DNA from: Verrucomicrobiota bacterium
Lineage (GTDB): Bacteria > Verrucomicrobiota > Verrucomicrobiia > Opitutales > Opitutaceae
Assembly: GCA_023386835.1 (NCBI GenBank)
Contig: JAEWIY010000193.1
Span: 1-15,776 of the forward strand
Reading direction: 5' to 3'
Length of the DNA stretch: 15,776 bases
The translations under genes were made by a program, and so were the position numbers. Shown here piece after piece: positions 1-6,832 of this stretch; within the stretch, counting starts at the first letter, position 1; each line of letters starts with the position of its first letter. A model generated the notes under the pieces. The model saw only the letters and a program-made list of their open reading frames with translations. It had not been told where the DNA came from and searched no databases.

Positions 1-1023
1 GGGTACGACAGCAACGTCCTGCGCGCGCAGGACGAGGACGGCGACGGACTGTTGAGTTTCGGCCATTCGGTCGAACTCACGCGCGACCGGGGGCTTTTGC
101 GGGCCGAACTCGAGGCCGACGTCCTGGCGCGCTTCTTCTTCGATGACTCCGACGCCAATGGAATCGACGGCGGCTTCACCTTCCAGGCGGAGTATCCCAA
201 CGAGATCGAGTCCGTCTCCGGGTGGGAAGCCGGCCTGCATGCCCGGACGGACAAGCTCGCGCGCGCCGACACGGAGACGCGGTATCGGCGCACCACTTAC
301 GGCGGCTCGGCCGAACGTCGCTGGGCCATCTCTCCAAAGACGGCCGCCACCGGTTCCGTGACGCTCGCTGCCGCCGACTACTCAAGCGACGACTACCGCT
401 CCGTGCGAGCCATCGAACTGGGGGCCGGATTGGCCCATGCTCGCCGGCCGGGATTGGGTATCGACGCTGTTTATACCTTGGAACTCGGTCGTTCGCGCGG
501 CATCGACCGGGCGCCGGAGGACATCGACCTCGTCGGTCATACGCTGGGTGTGGCCTTGGACGGCGAGATCCTGCCGAAGCTGGACGGCCGTCTCTTCGTC
601 GGCGCTACTCACGCTTCGTTCTCGAAGGGTTTTGAGAACGACGAGTTCGGGCCGTCCGTTCAGGCTGACTTGATTTGGGAAGCGGGCCCCCGGCTTACGG
701 TGGCGTTGGGAGCGTTGCATCACGTCAACTTCTCTCCCCAAGGCGACGCCCGGCGGGAAACACGCCTGCGCGTCCGCGCCACCCAGGAGATTCGCGGCGG
801 TTTTCAGCTGGTGGTCACCCTGGCGCCGAGTTGGGCCACGTTCGAGCGCGAGGTGCGTTTGCGTCGGGAGGACGAACTCTCAGCGGGAGCCAGCCTGGAG
901 TACGCTCTGACCGAACGCTTCTTCGCCGCCCTCTCGGTCGACTGGATCGATAACGACTCCACCGACGCTGCGTACGAATTCACTCAAACCCTCGTTCAGT
1001 TCACCGCGGGCATCCGCTACTAG
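1..1023 (+). CDS. Outer-membrane beta-barrel protein of the exopolysaccharide locus (5' end missing)
   Basis: The reading frame is open from the first base, so the start lies upstream; 340 codons are visible. The visible N-terminus reads GYDSNVLR followed by an Asp/Gly-rich acidic turn, a pattern common at the first strand of the BBP2-like barrels found in exopolysaccharide loci. The rest alternates short amphipathic strands with polar turns and has no long hydrophobic helix. It ends in FTAGIRY, with a C-terminal aromatic residue preceded by alternating hydrophobics, the usual signal for outer-membrane assembly by BAM. Only 2 nt separate it from the export gene downstream, which argues for co-expression. 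The likely role is an outer-membrane partner of, or channel for, polymer export, inferred from context and barrel character. The signal peptide would be in the missing part. The barrel class is fairly secure; the exact role is not. Confidence 0.72.
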   Translation, partial: GYDSNVLRAQDEDGDGLLSFGHSVELTRDRGLLRAELEADVLARFFFDDSDANGIDGGFTFQAEYPNEIESVSGWEAGLHARTDKLARADTETRYRRTTYGGSAERRWAISPKTAATGSVTLAAADYSSDDYRSVRAIELGAGLAHARRPGLGIDAVYTLELGRSRGIDRAPEDIDLVGHTLGVALDGEILPKLDGRLFVGATHASFSKGFENDEFGPSVQADLIWEAGPRLTVALGALHHVNFSPQGDARRETRLRVRATQEIRGGFQLVVTLAPSWATFEREVRLRREDELSAGASLEYALTERFFAALSVDWIDNDSTDAAYEFTQTLVQFTAGIRY

Positions 1024-1025
1024 CC

Positions 1026-1694
1026 ATGCACGCCGTCACCGTCTCGTTGCATCGCATGTCTATCCGACACCTCGTCGCCATGCTGGTGGTTGCATGGGGT
1101 TGTGGGATCGCGTCGGTCGCCCCCGCCGCCGACAAGCCGGAGCTCGCGAACCCGCCTCCCTCGCCGCCGCAGCGGAATGCCGACTACCGCATCGCGGTGC
1201 GCGACATGATCCAGTTCCAGGTTTATGAAGAACCGGACGTGCTCGTGGTGCAGCGCGTGACCGCTTCCGGCGAAATCCGGCTGCCGTTGATCGGCACCGT
1301 CGAGGTGGCGGGTCTCACGCTGCGGGAAGCGGAAGCCAAGCTGCGCGATCTTTTTGTCACGGGCGGTTTCTACGTCAGCCCGCAGATCATCCTGTCGCTT
1401 CAACAGTACACGGAGCGCAGCATCTCCGTCCTCGGTCAGGTGAACCGCCCAGACCAGATTCAGTTTCCGCTCGAAACACGCTCCATCGGCCTCGTCCAGG
1501 CCATCACCTACGCCGGCGGCCTGACGCGCCTGGCTAAAACTGACGCCATCCAGATCGTCCGCGTGGACGAAAATGGCCGCGAAGGCCGGTTCACCGTGAA
1601 TCTGGATGGCTACCTCGCCAACCGGGGTACGGGCGGGAAGCAGTTCCAGCTCGTACCGGGCGACATCGTCTTCGTTCCCGAACGCACGTTCTAG
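1026..1694 (+). CDS. Short polysaccharide export protein (OPX/Wza family, Poly_export + SLBB)
   Basis: This is a periplasmic or outer-membrane-associated protein for export of the polymer. From the ATG at 1026 it has 222 residues. A second in-frame ATG at 1056 (residue 11) gives a cleaner signal peptide (basic MSIRH, a hydrophobic stretch to about residue 31, then an APAA-type cleavage site), so 1056 is a real alternative start. There is no convincing lipobox, because the only early Cys is in AWGC. Residues about 53-127 match the Poly_export domain (YRIAVRDMIQFQV, then GEIRLPLIGTVEVAGLT), and about 132-182 match one SLBB domain (ISVLGQVNRP). The protein ends with LVPGDIVFVPE, typical of the family. 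It is much shorter than E. coli Wza (about 380 residues): it lacks the extra SLBB repeats and the C-terminal membrane-spanning helix. Such short forms need a separate barrel, which fits the gene just upstream. The family call is secure. Confidence 0.9.
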   Translation: MHAVTVSLHRMSIRHLVAMLVVAWGCGIASVAPAADKPELANPPPSPPQRNADYRIAVRDMIQFQVYEEPDVLVVQRVTASGEIRLPLIGTVEVAGLTLREAEAKLRDLFVTGGFYVSPQIILSLQQYTERSISVLGQVNRPDQIQFPLETRSIGLVQAITYAGGLTRLAKTDAIQIVRVDENGREGRFTVNLDGYLANRGTGGKQFQLVPGDIVFVPERTF

Positions 1695-1711
1695 CCTGTC
1701 CCTCTCGCCGC

Positions 1712-4033
1712 ATGCACGACGCCGATCCCTCTTATCGTCCTCACAGGCTCAGCGGTGATGGCGCCTCTGCCGGCGAAAAAAACGGCACGAATGGAAACGG
1801 CGCGACACCCGCCGTCATTCCGGGACTGACGACGATCGCCATTCCAAGGGTCGGTCCCGGGGTCATCAAGCCGACCGGCGACCTGACACTCGGCGAAGTT
1901 GTTTCGGCACTGCGCACCGGCATCACCATCGTGCGCAATCGGTGGCTTTACGGCCTCGCCGCGGCGCTGCTGGTCGGCGGCGGTCTTTCGTACTTCGTGT
2001 GGCAGATGAAGAGCGAGCAGACGGCGGTCACCACCATGCTCGCGCAGAGCACCCTCGATCAGATTCTTCGCACGTCGGCCGATCAGCCCTCGGGAGTCCA
2101 GGAGCAGGAGAACGTGTTGCGCAACCACGTCTCGGTGATGGAAAGCCGCCGCTTCACCGTCGAACTCGCGGCCACGTTCACCGACCAGGAGATGGCGCGA
2201 ATCCTCGGCCCGTATCTCGAACCCGGCACCGTCCCCACGCGTTCAGCACTCGAACAATTTCTCGCGAGCCGCATCGACGCCGAGCGGGAACGGGGACGGG
2301 AGTTTTTCCGCATCACCTTCACGCACCTCGACGGTGACGTCGCCGTCATGGTCGCCGATCGCGTCGCGTTTGCGTACCTGAAGTTAATCCAGTCGGAAAT
2401 GCGCCAGGCGAGCCTCGCGGCCGGTGCATTGCTGCGCAAACAGGCGGAACAACTGCAGGCCGAGATCACCGCGCTCGAGGACCAGCGACGTGATTATCGC
2501 AAGCAGCACAACATCATCTCGGTCGAGAGCAACCAGGGCATCCTCGCGGAACGTCTGCGTCGCATCGACCAGAGCCGCGCTGAAATTCGTATCCAGCGCG
2601 TCCGACTCGAGGCTGAGCTCGCGGCCGCGGAACGCAACATGGCGGAAACGCCCACGCCGTTCGACAACCCGCTGCTCGCGAGCTTCAGCAACAACCAGCA
2701 GCTGCGCCAGGAACTCGACCGTTTGAACGCGCAGCGCGAAGTCCTCGCCTCCCGTTACGGGCCCAATCACCCGAAGATGCGTGACGTTGATGCGTCGATC
2801 CGCGGCGTCAGCGAAAACATCGTCAAGAACTTCGAATTGGCCTTCCGCGACTTGCGCAGCCAGTACGAGGCCGCTCGCGTCGTGGAGAATCAGCTCGAGC
2901 GCGAATTTATCGAAGCGTTTGGAGCCGGCATCGAGATCGAGCGGCTCGCGGACCGCTACCTTGTTCTGGGCAGTGAAGTCGAAGCGAAGCGGACCACGCT
3001 CGCGCAGCTGTTGCAGCGGGTGAACGATGCCAGCGTCATCAGCCAGCTGCCGGCCGACGTGATGCGCGTCGTCGACCCGGCCTACCTTGCCGAGCCGCGT
3101 ATCACGAAGAAGATGCTGCTCGGCGCGGCGGTCTTCCTCCTCTCGGTCACGGCGTTCTTCGTCTTGCCGCTGATCCTGCATGTCTTCGATGCGCGGATCA
3201 AAGGCGCCACGGACGTGGAGAAGGAATTGGAGCGTGAACTGTTGGGAGGCGTCCCGAAACTCTCCCGGATCCGCGCCGAGGACCGGCCGCACATCATTCG
3301 CGACGGGACCGACCCCGCGAGCGTCGAGGTCTTTATGTCCTTGGTGGCGCAGCTCGAATTGCTTTCGGGCCGCACCTTGCCGCGCACGTACCTGGTGACG
3401 AGCACCATCCCCGGCGAAGGCAAGTCGACCATCGCCTCCAACCTCGCGGCCGGTTTTACCACGCTCGGACGCAAAACCGTTCTCGTCGACTGCGACCTGC
3501 GCCGTCCCACGCAGCACCTGCTGCACCGTGTCGCGCCGGACCGCGGCTTCCTTGCGTGGGCCCAGGGCGGTTTCCCGAAGGACGACTTTTTCGAGATCGA
3601 TCCACTCCTCGGATTGCAGGAGTTGTCGGACGGAACCCATCTCATTCCAGCAGGTGGCAACGACCCCCAACCCACGCAGTACCTCGTCGCCAAGCCCACG
3701 GCCGCGCTCTTCGAGGAGCTCCGCAAGCGGTTTGATGTCATCCTTGTGGATACACCGCCCGCCGGGCTCTTCCAGGACGCTCTGGTGCTTTCCCGGTACG
3801 TGCAAAAGACGCTGGTCGTCGCGCGTGAAGGCAAGGCGCCGATCGCGCAGATCAAACGCGTGATCGCCGACATCGATCGCACCGCCGCGCCGGTGCTCGG
3901 TGTGATCCTCAACGGCTTCTCTTCCCACAGTCTCAATCCACGTCTGGCCTACGGCTCTTCCTACAGCGGCTACAGCTACGGCGCTCCCGGCACCCGGAAG
4001 CGCACGCGGCCCGGGAAGATCTCCACGACCTGA
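1712..4033 (+). CDS. Wzc-like polysaccharide co-polymerase / bacterial tyrosine autokinase
   Basis: This 773-residue inner-membrane protein controls chain length and couples assembly to export. In order it has: a cytoplasmic N-terminal tail of about 78 residues, rich in Gly, Asn and Pro; membrane helix 1 at about 79-97; a Wzz-type periplasmic region with long coiled coils (about 228-310 and 325-435); a GNVR-like stretch with SRYGPNHPKM at 348-356; membrane helix 2 at about 468-490; then the cytoplasmic kinase. The kinase shows Walker A with PGEGKST at 567-573, Walker A' VLVDCDLRRP at 590-599 and Walker B FDVILVDTPP at 674-683, the signature of BY-kinases. The C-terminus carries four tyrosines within ten residues (Y747, Y751, Y754, Y756), the expected autophosphorylation cluster, followed by a basic tail. 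It lies 17 nt after the export gene, in a C/T-rich gap without a Shine-Dalgarno sequence. The N-terminal tail is longer than in E. coli Wzc. The call is secure. Confidence 0.94.
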   Translation: MHDADPSYRPHRLSGDGASAGEKNGTNGNGATPAVIPGLTTIAIPRVGPGVIKPTGDLTLGEVVSALRTGITIVRNRWLYGLAAALLVGGGLSYFVWQMKSEQTAVTTMLAQSTLDQILRTSADQPSGVQEQENVLRNHVSVMESRRFTVELAATFTDQEMARILGPYLEPGTVPTRSALEQFLASRIDAERERGREFFRITFTHLDGDVAVMVADRVAFAYLKLIQSEMRQASLAAGALLRKQAEQLQAEITALEDQRRDYRKQHNIISVESNQGILAERLRRIDQSRAEIRIQRVRLEAELAAAERNMAETPTPFDNPLLASFSNNQQLRQELDRLNAQREVLASRYGPNHPKMRDVDASIRGVSENIVKNFELAFRDLRSQYEAARVVENQLEREFIEAFGAGIEIERLADRYLVLGSEVEAKRTTLAQLLQRVNDASVISQLPADVMRVVDPAYLAEPRITKKMLLGAAVFLLSVTAFFVLPLILHVFDARIKGATDVEKELERELLGGVPKLSRIRAEDRPHIIRDGTDPASVEVFMSLVAQLELLSGRTLPRTYLVTSTIPGEGKSTIASNLAAGFTTLGRKTVLVDCDLRRPTQHLLHRVAPDRGFLAWAQGGFPKDDFFEIDPLLGLQELSDGTHLIPAGGNDPQPTQYLVAKPTAALFEELRKRFDVILVDTPPAGLFQDALVLSRYVQKTLVVAREGKAPIAQIKRVIADIDRTAAPVLGVILNGFSSHSLNPRLAYGSSYSGYSYGAPGTRKRTRPGKISTT

Positions 4034-4042
4034 CGTGATTTG

Positions 4043-4088
4043 CACGCCGTGGGCCGCGGCGTGAGGCGATCACCGGCCCAATTTCTTC
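4043..4088 (+). terminator. Candidate terminator/attenuator with competing hairpin
   Basis: Two stems share bases. Hairpin A pairs CACGCCG (4043-4049) with CGGCGTG (4057-4063), 7 bp around a 7-nt loop. Hairpin B pairs TGGGCCG (4050-4056), which is exactly the loop of A, with CGGCCCA (4074-4080). It continues after a 4-nt bulge (4057-4060) with GTGA (4061-4064) and TCAC (4070-4073) around a GGCGA loop, giving 11 bp in all. B is followed at once by ATTTCTTC (4081-4088), a weak T-rich tract. It could be a leaky terminator after the Wzc gene, an attenuator, or an H-type pseudoknot. The pairing is read from the sequence; the function is inferred, and the T tract is poor. Confidence 0.4.
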
Positions 4089-4244
4089 AGTCCCGTGAAA
4101 AGGGCACTGGCTGGCGGAGCTTTGTCTCCTCTCAACCAAGTCGCTTTCACGCCAAACCCTGGCGTTGGAAGTGACGGGGCGAAGCCTGCAATTGTTCCAA
4201 ACAAAACCGGTGCGTACCCAGCACTTGAATACGGCCCCGCCACC

Positions 4245-4248
4245 GGAG
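4245..4248 (+). promoter_or_regulatory. Shine-Dalgarno sequence deciding the GTG start at 4254
   Basis: GGAG lies 5 nt before GTG 4254, a normal spacing. Most other starts in this window have no such motif, so this one stands out. Together with the third-position shift it supports 4254 over GTG 4095 as the start of the glycosyltransferase. Its first two G bases fall inside a possible CCGGTG/CACCGG pairing (4207-4212 with 4241-4246). Confidence 0.5.
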
Positions 4249-4253
4249 AATCG

Positions 4254-5444
4254 GTGACTTCCGAGCGTCACCTTCTCTGGATCATCGACGGCGATGAGGG
4301 TTATGGGGTGCGCCGAGCCACCCTCGGCCTCGCCACCTGCCTCTGCAAGCTCGGCTTCACCTTTACGTTCGTCGCGACTCGAACCGGACCCTTTCTCGAT
4401 GAGTTGCGTTCAGCCGGCTACACGGTGGTCAGTCTTGGCCGCGAACGCGTTCGCGGCCTCGAACAACGCGGCTTCGCCTATCTCGTGGCCCTCGCCCACT
4501 TGGTGACCGATTCCTTTTCAACCGGCTTGCGCCTGCTCCAGGAAGTCAGGCGTCAACGCCCGCGCTGGATCCACGTCCACGCCAACCGACATCTCCTGGC
4601 GGCTGCGCTCGCCGGCCGCTCGACCGGCACGCCGGTGTTCTGGCACCTGCATAACTCGATTCGAGCCAAGCTTCCCTGGGGACTGCAGGCCGCCTCGTAC
4701 CGGTCGATCTGCCGGCTGTGTCGCGTCGTGCCGATCGCGAACAGTCGCCACACCGCCACGACGCTCACCCGCCAGCCATCGCGGGTTCAGGTGGTCCACC
4801 CAGGTGTCGACAGCAGTCACTTTTCGCCCGACGCGGCCTTCCCGCACCTGCACCACCACGTCCTCGGACTCGATCCGAATGTCCCGACGCTGCTCATCGC
4901 CGCCCGAGTTGTGCCCGACAAAGCCCAGGACCGTGTCGTCGATGCGGTCATCGCCCTGCTCTCGTCCGGAATGCAACTGTCGCTGCTCATCGTTGGTGGG
5001 CCGGTGACCTCCCCCTACTACCACAGTCTTCTCCGGAAGGTCCGTACTGCGGGCGTCGATCACTTCATCCGTTTTCTCGGGCCGACGCACGACCCGCGCC
5101 CGTACTACCGCTTGAGCGATTTTGTCGTGAACAGCCGACTCGGTGCTGAACCTTATGGGTTGACCATCGTCGAGGCGATGTTGATGCAGCGGCCGGTCCT
5201 CGCCTACGCCGCCGGCGGCCCATCAGAAACCATCGAAGACGGACGGACCGGTTGGTTGATTCAATCACCAAGCGTCACTGCCTACCAGGAGGGCATCAAC
5301 CGTGCCCTCGCGGCCCGTTCCGAATGGGCGGAGATGGGCTGCTACGCCCGCGATCGCGCCCTGCGCTTGTTTTCCCTGCAGGAGTCCGCGCGCGCCTACG
5401 CGGCCATCCTTGAGCAAGCGCCACCGCGGCGTGCCCGCCCATGA
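4254..5444 (+). CDS. Glycosyltransferase, family GT4 (GT-B fold)
   Basis: This predicted cytoplasmic transferase adds one sugar from a nucleotide-sugar donor to the lipid-linked repeat unit. With the GTG start at 4254 it has 396 residues, and its first beta strand (HLLWIIDG) begins at residue 6, as usual in the family. Key features in this numbering are HPGVD at about 182-186, a strand-loop ARVVPDKAQD at about 217-226 that corresponds to the GxxxxxKG donor region, and AEPYGLTIVEAML at about 298-310. The last contains the E-x7-E motif (E299, E307) of retaining GT4 enzymes, followed by GGPSETIEDGRTGWL. A start at GTG 4095 would add 53 residues rich in Pro, Gly and Ala with atypical codon use and no family counterpart, so I do not favour it. 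The stop overlaps the next start in ATGA. Donor and acceptor sugars cannot be told. Confidence 0.88.
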   Translation: MTSERHLLWIIDGDEGYGVRRATLGLATCLCKLGFTFTFVATRTGPFLDELRSAGYTVVSLGRERVRGLEQRGFAYLVALAHLVTDSFSTGLRLLQEVRRQRPRWIHVHANRHLLAAALAGRSTGTPVFWHLHNSIRAKLPWGLQAASYRSICRLCRVVPIANSRHTATTLTRQPSRVQVVHPGVDSSHFSPDAAFPHLHHHVLGLDPNVPTLLIAARVVPDKAQDRVVDAVIALLSSGMQLSLLIVGGPVTSPYYHSLLRKVRTAGVDHFIRFLGPTHDPRPYYRLSDFVVNSRLGAEPYGLTIVEAMLMQRPVLAYAAGGPSETIEDGRTGWLIQSPSVTAYQEGINRALAARSEWAEMGCYARDRALRLFSLQESARAYAAILEQAPPRRARP

Positions 5445-6802
5445 GAGCACCTGATTCAGACGGGATCAACCTGCCGGAACCGGACACCGGAGCGATCCTG
5501 GCGCCCGCGTTGCCGCGGACGCTGGTGGTCGATCCCCCGTTTACGGGCAACTTCCGCCTCGGGGACGCGTTGCAATGTTTGCTGTTCTCGTGGGCGCTGC
5601 TGGGGCACCAGACGCTCGTCCTCGTCGCGGTGTATCAGGATGTCGCTACACGGGATCTGACGATCCTTTCCCGAGTGGCCACCGCCGGACTTTCGCTGCT
5701 CACGATCGTTTGCCTCGCCTGGCGCATGCAGCACGTCCTGCGGCGCTTCATCGTCGTGCCCTTCGTCCTGTTCTGGGGGTTCTATTTCCTTCGGCTGTTT
5801 CTGAGCGGCAACGTCCCGATCGCCGGCGAACAGGAAGCTGAACGTTTTACGCACGACTACATCCTGCGTATGGCGGTCGGCGCCTGCTTCATTCCCTCAG
5901 CGGCCGTGCTCGTGAACACCTGCTGGAACTGGCACGAAACCGCCCGCCGCCTCTGCGTCGGACTCGCGGCGGTCTCCGCCACGCTGATGCTGCTCCTCTA
6001 CGGGCCACGCCTGATGGCCTTCGATTCCCGGATCCAATCCGGAGATCTGGTCGACGGAGTCTATGCGGTGCATCCGCTTTCGTTGGGCTACCTCGGCGCG
6101 GCCCTGCTCGTCCTGGCGTATCACTATTGCTGCCTCTCCCGTGGCCACACCAACCGCTACCTCTTGGCGGCGTTGCTGGCCGGGCTGGGCATTCCGCTGC
6201 TGGTCGGCAGCGCATCACGAGGCCCGGTCATTGCCCTTGCGGGCGTGATCCTGACCCTGTTGTTCAGCCTCGTCTGGCGAAGAGCGTTCGGACGCGCTTT
6301 GGCAGTGGGTCTCGTCACAGGCATGACCTGTGTCGCGGTGATCATCGTGGCCGAAGCGACCGGTTCCTCGATCTTCGAACGGCTCCTCGGCCTGCGAGAA
6401 GACATTGCCGCCCAAGCCAGTTCCACCGATCGCCTGATGCTCTATCGTCTGGCGTTCGACGCGTTTCTCGATTCACCCCTGATCGGTAGCGCAGTGCTTC
6501 TGCCCGGACGGGAAGAGTACCCGCACAATCTCTTTCTTGAGTCGCTGATGGCCACCGGCCTCGCCGGGACACTGCCGCTGGTTGTGCTGGTGGGGCTGAG
6601 TGTATCCGCCGGTTGGAGACTTCTGGTTCAGCGGGCGGAACTCGGCTGGGTGCCGCTTCTCTTCCTTCTCTACCTCTTTGGTGGCATGTTCTCGTGGTCC
6701 ATTTTCACCAACGTGGAACTTTGGCTGTGCCTCGGCGCGACCCTGTCCTGCGCGGAGTGGCAGCGTCGGCAACGCGCCCAGCTGCGAGCTTGGGCGAACT
6801 AG
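5441..6802 (+). CDS. O-antigen polymerase/ligase-type membrane protein (Wzy-like), first copy
   Basis: This 453-residue inner-membrane protein has roughly eleven hydrophobic segments, from about residue 41 to 437. It carries marks of the O-antigen ligase/polymerase superfamily: SRGP at 259-262 at the start of a membrane segment; a large periplasmic loop (about 306-365) with DSPLIGS at 344-350; and YPHNLFLESLMATGLAG at 360-376, whose His-Asn pair is conserved in the family. The likely role is polymerisation of lipid-linked repeat units on the periplasmic face; transfer of finished chain to an acceptor is the other possibility. The ATG overlaps the upstream stop by 4 nt (ATGA), so translation is probably coupled. 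The first 40 residues are polar and Pro-rich and probably cytoplasmic. A second, unrelated-looking member of this superfamily lies at 12034. Confidence 0.87.
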   Translation: MRAPDSDGINLPEPDTGAILAPALPRTLVVDPPFTGNFRLGDALQCLLFSWALLGHQTLVLVAVYQDVATRDLTILSRVATAGLSLLTIVCLAWRMQHVLRRFIVVPFVLFWGFYFLRLFLSGNVPIAGEQEAERFTHDYILRMAVGACFIPSAAVLVNTCWNWHETARRLCVGLAAVSATLMLLLYGPRLMAFDSRIQSGDLVDGVYAVHPLSLGYLGAALLVLAYHYCCLSRGHTNRYLLAALLAGLGIPLLVGSASRGPVIALAGVILTLLFSLVWRRAFGRALAVGLVTGMTCVAVIIVAEATGSSIFERLLGLREDIAAQASSTDRLMLYRLAFDAFLDSPLIGSAVLLPGREEYPHNLFLESLMATGLAGTLPLVVLVGLSVSAGWRLLVQRAELGWVPLLFLLYLFGGMFSWSIFTNVELWLCLGATLSCAEWQRRQRAQLRAWAN

Positions 6803-6832
6803 CCCTCCACTCCTCCGCCCTTCATCGCTTTC

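Larger units (their letters stand above)
4034..4253 (+). promoter_or_regulatory. Low-GC, inverted-repeat-rich spacer between export and synthesis blocks
   Basis: This is the only long non-coding gap in the window if the next gene starts at GTG 4254. A longer frame from GTG 4095 exists, but its first 53 codons have about 49% G/C at third positions, against about 75% in the first 48 codons from 4254, and overall G+C there is about 58%. That looks non-coding. The stretch holds several inverted repeats: the overlapping pair at 4043-4080 (separate entry); CAGTCCC/GGGcACTG (4088-4109, one bulge) whose loop contains GTG 4095; ACGCCA-AACCC-TGGCGT (4149-4165); and CCGGTG (4207-4212) with CACCGG (4241-4246), which would cover part of the GGAG at 4245-4248. 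A structured leader or internal control point is inferred. I see no strong promoter. Confidence 0.5.

Noticed and set aside
2384..4045. A 553-codon open frame on the - strand opposite the Wzc-like gene
   Set aside because: It lies entirely antisense to a gene with clear Walker and Wzz motifs. Its translation is rich in Arg, Asp, Glu, Gln and His with no recognisable domain. It is an effect of GC-biased third positions.
4165..4192. Possible promoter TTGGAA - 16 nt - TGCAAT before the synthesis block
   Set aside because: Each hexamer matches the sigma-70 consensus at only four of six positions, and the key A of the -10 is missing. Promoter rules for this organism are unknown.
4095..4253. N-terminal extension of the GT4 protein from GTG 4095
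   Set aside because: Third-position G/C is atypical, no family counterpart is recognised, and a better start with GGAG exists at 4254. It is kept as an alternative, not as the main call.
4043..4253. A known riboswitch class (for example a c-di-GMP type) in the leader
   Set aside because: I could not match any conserved core of a known riboswitch. The inverted repeats alone do not support a named class.
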